From NCBI GenBank assembly GCA_026126215.1, contig JAHCJQ010000005.1, positions 25,302-89,301 on the forward strand: DNA of 64,000 bases, in the 5' to 3' direction. This DNA is from Alphaproteobacteria bacterium (lineage in GTDB: Bacteria; Pseudomonadota; Alphaproteobacteria; Ferrovibrionales; Ferrovibrionaceae). Of this stretch, positions 54,397 through 63,331 are shown one piece after another; position 1 is the stretch's first letter; each line of letters opens with the position of its first letter. A program made the position numbers and the translations under genes. The notes under the pieces were generated by a model. The model made no database searches. It was not told the origin of the DNA and worked only from the letters and a program-made list of their open reading frames with translations.

Positions 54397-55584
54397 TCAG
54401 GCGCGTGGCGGGAGGTCGGTCCGCTGCACCTGCATCACCTGGCCGGCAATGACCAGCTTGTTCACCTCGGTGGTGCCTTCGTAGATTCGCAGCGCCCGGA
54501 CTTCCCGGTAGAGCCGCTCGACCATCTGTCCGGAAGCGACGCCGAGGCCGCCGAAGAGTTGGACGGCCTGGTCGACGACACGCTGCGCCATTTCCGTTGC
54601 ATACATCTTCGCCATCGACGCCTCCCGCGTCACGCGCGGCGCGCCGGAGTCCTTGACCCAGGCGGCGCGGTAGACCAGCAGTGCTGCGGCATCGATTTCC
54701 GTCGCCATATCGGCGATCTTGGCCTGGGTCATCTGGAAGTCAGCGAGTTTCTGTCCGAACACCTTGCGCACCGCCACGCGCGCGAGCGCCTCGTCCAGCG
54801 CGCGCCTGGCGAAGCCGAGCGCGGCCGCGCCGACGGTGGAACGGAAGATATCAAGATTGGACATGGCAACTTTGAAGCCTTGGCCCGGCTCGCCGAGAAG
54901 GTTTCCGACCGGCACACGGCAGTTCTCGAAGCGCAAGGTCGCGAGTGGGTGAGGAGCAATCACCTCGATCCGCTCCTTGACCGTAAAGCCGGGACTGTCA
55001 GCATCGACTACCATCGCCGAGAGGCCCTTGGCGCCATCCCCTTCGCCTGTGCGAACGATGGCGACGAACTGGTCGGCAATCGCGCCATTCGAAATCCAGG
55101 TCTTTTCGCCGTCTATGACATAGTGATCCCCATCCCGGCGTGCAGTGGTCGCGATTGCGGCCACGTCGGAGCCCGCATCCGTCTCCGACATGGCCAATGC
55201 CGCGATCTTCTCGCCGCGCGCGACCGGCGGCAGGTACTTCCGCTTCGTCTCCTCGTTGCCAAATAACGAAATGGCGCCGGTGCCTAGTCCCTGCATCACG
55301 AAACTGAAATCGGCAAGTCCGTCGGCATAGGCAAGACGCTCACGCACCATGCAAAGAGAGCGGACATCGAGGCGGTCCGACAATCCGCCATAGGCTGCAG
55401 GAACAGTGTGGCGCAGCAGGCCTGCGCGCCCCAACTCCCGCACAAGGCGCCGGCAGATGTCCTCGACCGGGCCATGGTGTTCCAGATCGGCAAGGTTCGC
55501 GCGGGCGAATGCATCGACCTCACCGGCAAGCGAGCGGTGTGATGGCGCGAAGAATGGCCAGTCAAGGTAAGTCGGGTCTGGCAT
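54397..55584 (-). CDS. Acyl-CoA dehydrogenase
   Basis: A canonical 395-residue acyl-CoA dehydrogenase. It has [44 protein letters not shown] (flavin binding), [18 protein letters not shown] and the C-terminal [18 protein letters not shown] with the conserved IYEGT site. It introduces a trans-2 double bond in an acyl-CoA and passes electrons to ETF. The ATG abuts the crotonase stop without a gap, so the two genes are coupled. Substrate chain length cannot be judged. Confidence 0.93.
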   Translation of the reverse strand: MPDPTYLDWPFFAPSHRSLAGEVDAFARANLADLEHHGPVEDICRRLVRELGRAGLLRHTVPAAYGGLSDRLDVRSLCMVRERLAYADGLADFSFVMQGLGTGAISLFGNEETKRKYLPPVARGEKIAALAMSETDAGSDVAAIATTARRDGDHYVIDGEKTWISNGAIADQFVAIVRTGEGDGAKGLSAMVVDADSPGFTVKERIEVIAPHPLATLRFENCRVPVGNLLGEPGQGFKVAMSNLDIFRSTVGAAALGFARRALDEALARVAVRKVFGQKLADFQMTQAKIADMATEIDAAALLVYRAAWVKDSGAPRVTREASMAKMYATEMAQRVVDQAVQLFGGLGVASGQMVERLYREVRALRIYEGTTEVNKLVIAGQVMQVQRTDLPPRA

Positions 55585-56442
55585 TCAGTTTCCCTCGAAC
55601 GCCGGCCTGCGCTTCGCGACGAATGCTTCGTAGGCCCGTTCATAATCCCGGGTCTGCATGCAAATGGCCTGCGCCTGCGCCTCCGCCTCGATGGCATCGT
55701 CGATGCCCATGCTCCACTCCTGATGAATGCAGCGCTTGGTCATGGCATGGGCGAAGGTTGGTCCCTCGGCAAGGGAGCGGGCAAGCGATTGTGCCTCGGG
55801 GAGCAATTCACCCGGCGAGCAAAGCCGATTGAAAAAGCCCCAGCGTTCTGCTTCCCCACCGTCCATGGCGCGCCCCGTGAAAAGCAGCTCTGCGGCGCGT
55901 CCTGCGCCAATGATGCGGGGCAGGATGTTGCATGCGCCCATGTCCGCCCCCGCGAGCCCCACCCGGACGAACAGGAAGGCGACCTTGCTGGCGGCGGTCC
56001 CAAGGCGCAGGTCGGACGCCATTGCGAGGATGGCGCCCGCGCCAGCGCAGACGCCGTCGATTGCTGCGACGATCGGCTGCGGACAGGCGCGCATGGCCTT
56101 CACCAGATCGCCGGTCATGCGGGTAAAACGCAGCAGGCCGTCCATATCGCCGGCGCGCTGCATCTCGACGAGGGGCCCGATGATCTCGTGCACATCGCCA
56201 CCGGAGCAGAAATTGCCCCCGGCTCCGGTGATTACCACGGCCTTCACGGCATCGGCGTAAGCGAGGTTGCGAAATGCATCGCGGAGTTCCGCATAGGACT
56301 CGAAGGTCAGCGGGTTCTTTCGCTCCGGCCGGTCTAGCGTAATCGTGGCGACCTTACCCTCCAGACGCCACTGAAAATGCCTGGGCCGGTAGTCGGCGAA
56401 ATCAAAATTGCCCGGCCGAAATCGATCGGCAGTCGCCATCAT
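55585..56442 (-). CDS. Enoyl-CoA hydratase/isomerase (crotonase) family protein
   Basis: A 285-residue crotonase: [42 protein letters not shown] (oxyanion hole), [26 protein letters not shown] and [21 protein letters not shown]. The second oxyanion region is intact. Position LAGADMGA replaces the Glu-rich hydratase motif, as in several isomerase or thioesterase-type members. ATG 56442 has GGGAGGG upstream and the frame beyond it (to 56892) is unsupported. It pairs with the acyl-CoA dehydrogenase gene and is divergent from iclR. Confidence 0.9.
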   Translation of the reverse strand: MMATADRFRPGNFDFADYRPRHFQWRLEGKVATITLDRPERKNPLTFESYAELRDAFRNLAYADAVKAVVITGAGGNFCSGGDVHEIIGPLVEMQRAGDMDGLLRFTRMTGDLVKAMRACPQPIVAAIDGVCAGAGAILAMASDLRLGTAASKVAFLFVRVGLAGADMGACNILPRIIGAGRAAELLFTGRAMDGGEAERWGFFNRLCSPGELLPEAQSLARSLAEGPTFAHAMTKRCIHQEWSMGIDDAIEAEAQAQAICMQTRDYERAYEAFVAKRRPAFEGN

Positions 56443-56754
56443 GTTCGGATCCCTCCCGCCCGTGCCACCGCCGCATATCGGCCCGTCTCGCCTGGTGCAG
56501 GCAGAACGGATTCCCGTTGCGACCAAGGCAATTACTGCCTCGCATTCATGCTTCTCGCAAGCGGAGAAGCTTGGCCGCTGTGACTGTGGTTCTGTTGGGG
56601 CAGTCGGGCAGGCAAGGTCCGCCCGGGGGCAGACCCGAAGCCGCTCGCGGAGCCGGCCCACGCGCTCGCCGCGCAATTCAACGCTTGACGGGTTTCGGGT
56701 GAGCGACTTACCGTTTTCATATTCGGAACTTGGTTCCATTATTTGGGACACCGC
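56443..56754. other. 312-bp divergent intergenic region (crotonase and IclR operons)
   Basis: No conserved protein or RNA gene is visible in this stretch. It holds the promoters of the minus-strand crotonase/acyl-CoA dehydrogenase unit and of the plus-strand iclR/ABC unit. An IclR-type dyad lies at 56725-56737, in the AT-richer 60 bp next to iclR. The remainder is GC-rich and shows no strong repeat by eye. Confidence 0.7.
56725..56737. promoter_or_regulatory. GGAAC-N3-GTTCC dyad, putative IclR operator
   Basis: The perfect 5-bp inverted repeat GGAAC TTG GTTCC lies 18 bp before the iclR start. IclR-family sites are often short dyads of this GGAA/TTCC kind close to their own start. Its location would allow repression of iclR and of the transporter genes that overlap it. 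No second copy was found next to the crotonase start. Confidence 0.5.
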
Positions 56755-57525
56755 ATGAGTCTCGCGAAAGTGGCCGCCATCCTGCGACGTCTTGCCCGCG
56801 ATCAGCACGATCTTGCGGTCGGCGAGTTGGCGGAGGCCATGAACTGGCCAAAGAGTTCGGCCTCGCGCCTGCTCAAGGACATGCATCAGCATGGCCTACT
56901 CGAACGCGATTACGGGACTCGGCGCTATCGGCCGTCGCTGCTTATGCTGCAGCTCGCGGCGCGCTATCGCAGTGCGGAGCCACTCGTGGAGGCAGCCGAC
57001 AAGGCGCTTGCCGAACTCACCCGGCGTACCGGCCAGGCGACCGGCATATCCGTTCTCGACGAACAGGACGTTGTCGTCCTGCGGAGCCGTGCGGGATCAC
57101 AGCCACTTCGGGTCGTGACGCCGCCCGGCGATCGCGGCCCGGCCTGGGCGACGTCGACGGGACGCGTTCTGCTCGCGCGCCTGACGGACGAGGAGATCGC
57201 CCGCCGTTTCCGCAAGTTCCCGCGCCGGCCTGGTGTAGGTGGCCCCGCGAGCCTGGAGGCGCTCATGCAGAGGATCCAGAGGATCCGCGCGGCAGGCTGG
57301 GAGGAAGCCGCCAACGAGGCGATGACCGGCCTTGGCGGCGTCTCCGTTGCGGTCGAGGATGCGCAGAACGGCGATGCCTTCGCGCTCTACTTTGCTTTTT
57401 CCTCTCTGCATGTCCACAAGCAGCAACGGCGCGAACTTGCGCGACATCTCCGCGAGGCGGCGGACGCGCTGGCGCGGCGTTTCAATGCTCAGCCGGCGGC
57501 CACTCTGGGACGGGCCTATGGCTGA
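56755..57525 (+). CDS. IclR family transcriptional regulator
   Basis: A 256-residue regulator. The N-terminal winged helix is [21 protein letters not shown], then [27 protein letters not shown]. The C-terminal effector domain contains [38 protein letters not shown] and [21 protein letters not shown] 56755 is preferred; an in-frame TTG lies at 56743. The last eight bases overlap the permease start, so the regulator is co-expressed with the transporter it probably controls. A dyad at 56725 is the likely site. Confidence 0.9.
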   Translation: MSLAKVAAILRRLARDQHDLAVGELAEAMNWPKSSASRLLKDMHQHGLLERDYGTRRYRPSLLMLQLAARYRSAEPLVEAADKALAELTRRTGQATGISVLDEQDVVVLRSRAGSQPLRVVTPPGDRGPAWATSTGRVLLARLTDEEIARRFRKFPRRPGVGGPASLEALMQRIQRIRAAGWEEAANEAMTGLGGVSVAVEDAQNGDAFALYFAFSSLHVHKQQRRELARHLREAADALARRFNAQPAATLGRAYG

Positions 57526-58420
57526 GGCGGTGGCAACAACGCCGCTGCCACGGCCGCGGCATGTCGGGATGAGCCCGATCGCCTGGCTTGCCGCGCCGGC
57601 GCTGCTCCTCTTCGTGATCTTCTTCGTCCTGCCGTTCGGGACGATGGCGCTGTTCTCGTTCCTTTCCGGCAATCCAGTGGCCAATCCGAATGTCACCTTC
57701 ACCCTGCGGCATTACGAGCGCTTCTTGAGCGATTCCCTATACTTCGAGTCTCTCGTCGCGACGCTGCGGATCGGCTTCGTCACGACACTCGTTTCGCTGC
57801 TGATCGGCTATCCGCTCGCACATTGGATGGCGCGCATGCACAGTCGGGTCGGCCATGCCATGTTGCTCATGGCGGTAATCGCGCCGATGCTCACCGGCAT
57901 CGTGGTGCGGACATTCGCCTGGATGACCCTTCTCCAGGACAGCGGTGTCATCAATACGACACTGGTTTCGCTGGGCTGGACCGACGGGCCGGTGCGACTG
58001 ATGTATAACGAGTTTGGTACCGTGGTGGCGCTGGTACACATCTATGTGCCGTACATGGTGCTCACCCTGACAGGTGTCATCGGCCGTATCGACGAGCGGC
58101 TGGAGCAGGCTGCACGCAATCTTGGCGCCAACCGCTTCCGGGCCTTCATCGAGGTGACCTTGCCGTTGAGCCTGCCTGGCATCCTTGCCGGTTCGCTGCT
58201 GGTCTTCGCATTGTCCATCAGTGCCTATGTGACGCCATTCCTGATGGGTGGCACCGATGTCCTGACCCTGCCAATGCTGATCTATCAGCAAGTTGGATCG
58301 AGCTTCAATCTCGGCTTTGCCGGCGCGCTCGGCGTGATCCTGCTCGCGGTATCGCTGCTGGTGGTATTCGCCTACAATCACGTCCTGGGACGCTTTGCCG
58401 GCGGGGAGAAGATGGCATGA
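57518..58420 (+). CDS. Spermidine/putrescine-type ABC permease (PotB family)
   Basis: A 300-residue permease with six helices: GMSPIAWLAAPALLLFVIFFVLPF at the start, then LRIGFVTTLVSLLIGYPLAHWMAR. The EAA loop reads EQAARNLGANRFRAFIEVTLPLSLPGIL, in agreement with PotB. The start is ATG 57518, which overlaps the iclR stop; the frame extends further but lies in iclR. It is the first transport gene of an operon that goes on with PotC-, PotD- and PotA-like genes. Such systems carry polyamines, but also other cationic or amide compounds. Confidence 0.92.
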   Translation: MAEAVATTPLPRPRHVGMSPIAWLAAPALLLFVIFFVLPFGTMALFSFLSGNPVANPNVTFTLRHYERFLSDSLYFESLVATLRIGFVTTLVSLLIGYPLAHWMARMHSRVGHAMLLMAVIAPMLTGIVVRTFAWMTLLQDSGVINTTLVSLGWTDGPVRLMYNEFGTVVALVHIYVPYMVLTLTGVIGRIDERLEQAARNLGANRFRAFIEVTLPLSLPGILAGSLLVFALSISAYVTPFLMGGTDVLTLPMLIYQQVGSSFNLGFAGALGVILLAVSLLVVFAYNHVLGRFAGGEKMA

Positions 58421-59229
58421 GCGCGAGTGCGCGTCGTCGTCCCGATCCGGTCCGCATTGCCTACCTTGCGGTCAATGGGGCGATCGTGTTCTTCCTGATC
58501 GCGCCGATTCTCATCGTCGGCGTCTTTGCCGTCAATCCCACACCCTACATCTCCTTCCCGCCGACCGGCTTCTCGTTGCGCTGGTTCGAGAAGTTCTTCA
58601 CCAGCCCGGACTTCATGAATTCGCTGTGGCTGAGCCTCCGTGTCGCGGTTGCGGTATTGGTTCTTTCGGTGCTGATCGGGGCGATGTGTGCCCTGGCGCT
58701 GGTCCGCGGCAATCTCCCGGGGAGCCGATTCCTGACTGCCTTTTTCATGTCGCCGCTGATGCTGCCGGCGATCCTCACCGGTCTCGCCCTGTTCCAGCTC
58801 TATCTGCTCTCCGGCGTCGGCCGGCCGGTCTGGGGCCTCGTCATGGGGCATACCTTGGTGGCGGTACCCTACGTATTGCGCACGACACTCGCGGTCCTGC
58901 ACAATTTCGACAGGCGTGTGGAGGAGGCGGCGGCGATCCTCGGGGCAAGCCCGATCCGGGTGTTCTTCGAGGTGACCCTGCCGCTGATCCGGCCGGGCGT
59001 GATTGCTGGCGGGATCTTTGCCTTCATCGTCTCTTTCGACCAGTTTCCAATCTCGCTGTTCCTGGTTCTGCCGAACAGCGAGACCCTGCCGGTGGTACTG
59101 TTCAATTACATGAAATTCGACCTGGATGGGGCGATCGCCGCCGCTTCCATGGTCTCCATCGTCATGGCGCTTTCAGTGGTCATTATCCTGGAGAAGCTCA
59201 TCGGCCTCAAAGCCTACGTCAAGCTCTGA
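58417..59229 (+). CDS. Spermidine/putrescine-type ABC permease (PotC family)
   Basis: The 270-residue partner permease has NPTPYISFPPTGFSLRWFEKFF, the usual PotC-like first loop, and the EAA motif EEAAAILGASPIRVFFEVTLPLIRPGVI. Helices are evident at about residues 17-38, 66-90, 103-123 and 135-155. The ATG overlaps the PotB-like stop by four bases. It forms the membrane channel together with the upstream permease. Confidence 0.92.
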   Translation: MSASARRRPDPVRIAYLAVNGAIVFFLIAPILIVGVFAVNPTPYISFPPTGFSLRWFEKFFTSPDFMNSLWLSLRVAVAVLVLSVLIGAMCALALVRGNLPGSRFLTAFFMSPLMLPAILTGLALFQLYLLSGVGRPVWGLVMGHTLVAVPYVLRTTLAVLHNFDRRVEEAAAILGASPIRVFFEVTLPLIRPGVIAGGIFAFIVSFDQFPISLFLVLPNSETLPVVLFNYMKFDLDGAIAAASMVSIVMALSVVIILEKLIGLKAYVKL

Positions 59230-59250
59230 GGGGAAACAGAGGAGGTTGCA

Positions 59251-60306
59251 ATGCTGAGGAAAAGCGTAACGAGACGTCGCCTCATGAAAACCGGCGCGGG
59301 CCTGGCCGCGATGGCCGCGTTCGGAGCACCGGCCATCCTGCATGCCCAGGCGCGAACCCTGAAGATCACCACCTGGGGTGGCAAGTGGGGCGAGATCATG
59401 AAGGGTGAGGTACTGCCCGCTTTCGAGAAGGAGCACGGTTGCACCGTGCAGGCCGACCAGGCGTTTCCGTTTGTCCCGAAGCTTCAGGCGAGCCCGCGCA
59501 ATGACCCGATCTACGATGTATTGCACACGAACTCCAATGAGCAATGGAAGTGCGTGGTCGAGGGTCTGGTCGTCGACAAGCTCGATGCGCGGGCGATCCC
59601 CAACCTTAAGGATGTTTACCCCTATGCGGTGAGCGACAAGATCGTCGGGGTATCGATCTTCACCAGCGCGATCGGCCTCGGCTACAGGACGGACAAGGGG
59701 CTCGCCAAGCCGACATCCTGGAAGGATCTGGCCGATCCCAAGCTTGCCGGACAGCGCGGAGGGTATCTGATACCCGTAAACAGTCTTGGTCAGGCGCACC
59801 TGATGATGCTGGGCAAGATCTACGGCAAGGGCTTCGACGACCTCGATGCCGCATATAAGGCACTTGAGGCGCTCAAACCGATCAAGCTCTACGACTTCAC
59901 TGGCCAGATGGAAAAGGCGCTGCTGTCGGCCGAGGTATCGGTCGGCGTCATCCACGACAGTGGTATTTACCGCTACGACGGCACTAATCAGCCAGTGGAC
60001 TTCGCAATACCTTCCGAAGGCGTGATCGCGTTGGAGCAGGTACTCAACATCACGCCGGGAACCAGGGTCAAGGAACTGGCGAACGCCTATATCGACTACA
60101 TGCTCAGGCCGGACGTGCAGAAGAAGTTGGCGGAAGGGGTCTGGTACTCGCCATCCAACACCAAGGTGAAGCTGGACGCCAAGTACGATGCACGCCTTTT
60201 CAACACGCCTGAGAAAGTGGCGAAGCTGATTCAGATGGACTGGAAGTGGTACAACGAGCGCAAGGACGATATTGACCTGCGCGTCGCCCGTATTCTGAGG
60301 GGATAG
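59251..60306 (+). CDS. ABC transporter substrate-binding protein, PotD/extracellular family 1 type
   Basis: A 351-residue binding protein. The leader [20 protein letters not shown] fits a twin-arginine signal, with cleavage near [32 protein letters not shown]-like and [24 protein letters not shown] segments are typical of SBP family 1/PotD-like proteins. The late part ends with the [21 protein letters not shown] block. GGAGG precedes the ATG. It lies between the permeases and the ATPase and is followed by a strong hairpin at 60312. Confidence 0.91.
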   Translation: MLRKSVTRRRLMKTGAGLAAMAAFGAPAILHAQARTLKITTWGGKWGEIMKGEVLPAFEKEHGCTVQADQAFPFVPKLQASPRNDPIYDVLHTNSNEQWKCVVEGLVVDKLDARAIPNLKDVYPYAVSDKIVGVSIFTSAIGLGYRTDKGLAKPTSWKDLADPKLAGQRGGYLIPVNSLGQAHLMMLGKIYGKGFDDLDAAYKALEALKPIKLYDFTGQMEKALLSAEVSVGVIHDSGIYRYDGTNQPVDFAIPSEGVIALEQVLNITPGTRVKELANAYIDYMLRPDVQKKLAEGVWYSPSNTKVKLDAKYDARLFNTPEKVAKLIQMDWKWYNERKDDIDLRVARILRG

Positions 60307-60311
60307 GCGTC

Positions 60312-60348
60312 GGCGCCCCCGGCCCGGCTCGTTCGTGCCGGGGGCGCC
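60312..60348 (+). terminator. 12-bp perfect hairpin between binding protein and ATPase genes
   Basis: GGCGCCCCCGGC (60312-60323) pairs perfectly with GCCGGGGGCGCC (60337-60348), with a 13-base loop. It starts six bases after the binding-protein stop. No T tract follows and the ATPase starts 11-23 bases later, so it is probably a stabiliser or partial terminator that raises binding-protein output relative to the ATPase. Confidence 0.65.
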
Positions 60349-60370
60349 TCGCTCATGGATGGCAGGACAA

Positions 60371-61444
60371 ATGGACCAGACCGCCGCAGGGCAGGCCGGC
60401 GCCGCTTCAATCCACCTCGATGGCGTGAGCAAGACCTATGATGGTCGGGTGCTGGCCGTCGACGATGTGACTCTGCATGTCAATCCAGGGGAGTTCTTCT
60501 CGCTTCTTGGTCCGTCCGGCTGCGGCAAGACAACAACTCTCCGCATGATCGCCGGTTTTGAAACCGTGGATCGCGGGCGCATTCATGTGGGCGGACAGGA
60601 CATTACCGACATGCCGGTTCACAAGCGGGAGATGGGCATGGTCTTTCAGTCCTATGCCCTGTTCCCACACCGGACCGTGACAGAGAACGTTGCATTCGGA
60701 CTGCGCATGCGCGGCCTCGCACGCGCGGAGATCGCGGAGCGGGTTCGTGCAGCGCTCGAACTTGTGGCGTTGACAGGCTTCGAGGATCGCAGGCCAGGAC
60801 AGCTTTCCGGCGGCCAACAGCAGCGGGTGGCGTTGGCGCGGGCAATCGTGATCCGGCCTCGGGTGCTGCTTTGCGACGAGCCGCTCGGCGCGCTGGATCG
60901 CAAGCTTCGCCAGCAGATGCAATTCGAGCTGAAGCAGCTCCAGAAGGAACTTGGCCTGACTCTGGTCTTCGTCACCCACGACCAGGACGAGGCGCTGGCC
61001 ATGTCCGACAGGATCGCGGTGATGAATGCGGGTCGGATCGACCAGATCGGCACGCCAGGCGAAATCTATGAGCGGCCGCAGACACGATTCGTCGCGGACT
61101 TCATCGGCGAGATCAACCTGTTCGACGGGGAGGCCCACGAGGGGGGGTTCCATCTCGATGGAGGGCGGCAACTGCCAGCGCCAGTCTCGTCCGGACGGAG
61201 AAGGCGTGTCCTTGCGGTGCGTCCGGAAAAGGTGATGTTCGTGGAGGAGGGCGGTTCGGTCTTTTCCGGGCAGATCGAGTCCGTGAACTTCCTCGGTGGA
61301 TACACGCTTTATCGCGTTGTTGCCACAGGCCGCCGCCCGATCCTTGTCAAGGAAACCAATCTCAGCGAACGGCGCGCCCGCGCTCCGGGAGAGCTGGTTC
61401 ACCTGAGCTGGAATCCGCAGGACGTGGTTCTCTTCGACCATTGA
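60371..61444 (+). CDS. Spermidine/putrescine-type ABC ATPase (PotA family)
   Basis: A 357-residue ATPase with Walker [12 protein letters not shown]-loop [13 protein letters not shown], signature [14 protein letters not shown], Walker [13 protein letters not shown] and switch His [11 protein letters not shown]. The C-terminal TOBE domain ([13 protein letters not shown]) is present. ATG 60371 is favoured because AGGA lies just upstream; ATG 60359 and GTG 60335 are alternatives. The last is in the hairpin region. It completes the importer of this block. Confidence 0.92.
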   Translation: MDQTAAGQAGAASIHLDGVSKTYDGRVLAVDDVTLHVNPGEFFSLLGPSGCGKTTTLRMIAGFETVDRGRIHVGGQDITDMPVHKREMGMVFQSYALFPHRTVTENVAFGLRMRGLARAEIAERVRAALELVALTGFEDRRPGQLSGGQQQRVALARAIVIRPRVLLCDEPLGALDRKLRQQMQFELKQLQKELGLTLVFVTHDQDEALAMSDRIAVMNAGRIDQIGTPGEIYERPQTRFVADFIGEINLFDGEAHEGGFHLDGGRQLPAPVSSGRRRRVLAVRPEKVMFVEEGGSVFSGQIESVNFLGGYTLYRVVATGRRPILVKETNLSERRARAPGELVHLSWNPQDVVLFDH

Positions 61445-61471
61445 AACATAGCGGGGGAGCAGAGGCAGACG

Positions 61472-62143
61472 ATGAGCAGGAAGCTGGGGATCGCCACCAT
61501 CGGGCAATCGCCGCGTGAGGATATCCGCGCCATGTTTGGATCGTTCGCGCCGCCAGGCACGGAAACTGTGTTGCGCGGCTGCCTCGATGGCCTCTCCGAC
61601 GAGAAGATCGCTGCGCGGCCACCGCTGGATGGCGCCGACACGCTCTATACGCGGCTGCGCGGCGAACGCGACGTCAAGATATCGAAGAAGCACGTGATCG
61701 AGCGCGCGCCGGGCGTTCTTGCGTCACTTCGCGGCGAGGGTTGCGATACGCTGGTGTTCGCCTGCACCGGCGAGTTTCCGCCGATGCCCGGCGACGAAGG
61801 GGTGATCTTTCCGTCCCGGGTCCTTGCCGGACTGGCCACCGCACTGCTGCCCAGGGGCAGACTTGGCCTGCTCATACCGCTTTCAGAGCAGGCCGGAAAG
61901 CTGGCCCGCAAGTGGGAACGTGAAGGTCTCGCCGTTTTCGCCGAGCCGTTGGCGCCAAGCGCGGATGAGGACGAGGCCAGGCAGGCGGCGGCGCGCCTCG
62001 GCGCCGGGCGCCCTGACCTGGTGGCGATGGATTGCATGAGTTACACGCCGCAGACCAAGCGGGCGGTCCAGCAGGCCATCGGCGTACCGACCCTTCTTGC
62101 CATCACGACCATCGGCCGTGTGGTGAACGAGATGCTTGCATGA
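61472..62143 (+). CDS. AroM family protein
   Basis: A 223-residue member of the AroM family, whose function is not established. It starts KLGIATIGQSPREDI and ends LLAITTIGRVVNEML, both typical. Two cysteines, C98 in LVFACTGEF and C188 in VAMDCMSYT, stand where the Asp/Glu racemase superfamily has its catalytic pair (ACNTAS and GCTHYP). A racemase or isomerase role is therefore conceivable. GGGGGAG and GAGG lie upstream. It lies between the transporter and hydantoinase-like genes, which argues for a catabolic function in this operon, not aromatic biosynthesis. Confidence 0.88.
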   Translation: MSRKLGIATIGQSPREDIRAMFGSFAPPGTETVLRGCLDGLSDEKIAARPPLDGADTLYTRLRGERDVKISKKHVIERAPGVLASLRGEGCDTLVFACTGEFPPMPGDEGVIFPSRVLAGLATALLPRGRLGLLIPLSEQAGKLARKWEREGLAVFAEPLAPSADEDEARQAAARLGAGRPDLVAMDCMSYTPQTKRAVQQAIGVPTLLAITTIGRVVNEMLA

Positions 62144-62213
62144 AGTCGGCGCCGTGACCCTGTCACTTGTCAATTCCGACCGATAATTTCACCCAAGCGG
62201 CATGGATCAGTAG

Positions 62214-63296
62214 ATGACAAATACGCGCGAAATCTTGCTCGAGGACATTGAATGCCTCGCGGTAGGTGCCTGGGTTCTCGGCACTGGCGGCGGGGGAAGC
62301 CCGTATCTCGGGTTGCTCAACATGCGCCAGCTCTATGCGGAGGGGTATCGCGTGAAGCTGATGGCTCCCGAGGCGCTCGCTGACGATGACTGGGTGGCCG
62401 CCGTGTCGAACATGGGCGCACCGCTCGTCGGCCAGGAACGACTGACCGACAGCCGGACCATTGCGCGCGCCGTCAGCCTGATGGAGGAGCATACCGGCTA
62501 CCGGTTCAGCGGTATCATGGCGCTGGAAATAGGCGGTGGTAACTCGATCCAGCCGTTGATGGCGGCCGCCCATCTTAATCGTCCCGTGATCGACGCCGAT
62601 ATGATGGGCCGCGCCTATCCTGAGGCGCAGATGACGAGTGTGGCGGTCGGAGAGCTGAGGCCCTACCCCCTGACGACTGTCGATCCGCGCGGTCTTGAAT
62701 CGATCGTCGAGAAAGTTCCAAGCTGGAAATGGATGGAACGGGTGAGCCGCAAGATCTGTGTCGAGTATGGCTCGATTGCCTCGACCTGCAAGGCGCCCCG
62801 CACTGGTGCGGAAGTCAAGGAATGGGCGATCCACGGCACGACTTCGAAGGCAATGGCGATCGGGCGGGCGGTACGCGAGGCGCAGCGGCGCCACGACGAT
62901 CCGATTGCGGCGATTCTGTCGGTCGAACCTGGCAAGGTCCTGTTTCGGGGCAAGGTGATCGATGTCGAGCGGCGGGCCACCGAAGGCTTTCTGCGTGGCC
63001 GGACGCGGTTCGACGGAATGGATGATTGGCGCGGCAGCGCGCTCGAAGTCAGTTTCCAGAACGAGTGGATTGTCGCCTGGCTCGATGACAAGCCAATCGC
63101 GATGTCGCCGGACCTGATCTGCGTCCTCGATAGCGTGACCGGGGAGGCTGTCGGAACAGAGACGATCCGCTACGGCCAGCGCGTCACGGTGATTGCGCTT
63201 CCGCCGCCGCCGGTCTTCCTTTCGGAGAAGGGACTTCGCTATGTCGGACCGCGGGCTTTCGGTTACGACATAGAATTCAAAAGCGTGTTCGCCTGA
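62214..63296 (+). CDS. S-Me-THD (DUF917) family protein
   Basis: A 360-residue protein of the DUF917 family, now called S-methyl thiohydantoin desulfurase domain in Pfam. It has LGTGGGGSPYLGLLNMRQL near the N-terminus, VSNMGAPLVGQERLTD and GIMALEIGGGNSIQPLMAAA, followed by RPVIDADMMGRAYPEAQMTS. These family members almost always lie next to hydantoinase/oxoprolinase genes, as here. ATG 62214 has only a weak ribosome site, and the preceding ATG at 62202 is blocked by a TAG. The exact reaction is not known to me. Confidence 0.9.
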   Translation: MTNTREILLEDIECLAVGAWVLGTGGGGSPYLGLLNMRQLYAEGYRVKLMAPEALADDDWVAAVSNMGAPLVGQERLTDSRTIARAVSLMEEHTGYRFSGIMALEIGGGNSIQPLMAAAHLNRPVIDADMMGRAYPEAQMTSVAVGELRPYPLTTVDPRGLESIVEKVPSWKWMERVSRKICVEYGSIASTCKAPRTGAEVKEWAIHGTTSKAMAIGRAVREAQRRHDDPIAAILSVEPGKVLFRGKVIDVERRATEGFLRGRTRFDGMDDWRGSALEVSFQNEWIVAWLDDKPIAMSPDLICVLDSVTGEAVGTETIRYGQRVTVIALPPPPVFLSEKGLRYVGPRAFGYDIEFKSVFA

Positions 63297-63331
63297 AGCG
63301 TGGGGTCGGGCAGGCAGATAGGAACCGGAAA

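Noticed and set aside
59173..60432. 419-codon minus-strand open frame
   Set aside because: It covers the PotD-like gene in antisense. The translated sequence shows no known motif, while the plus-strand gene has a signal peptide and family blocks.
60407..61693. 428-codon minus-strand open frame
   Set aside because: It is antisense to the PotA-type ATPase gene, which has complete Walker motifs. No independent coding signal is seen.
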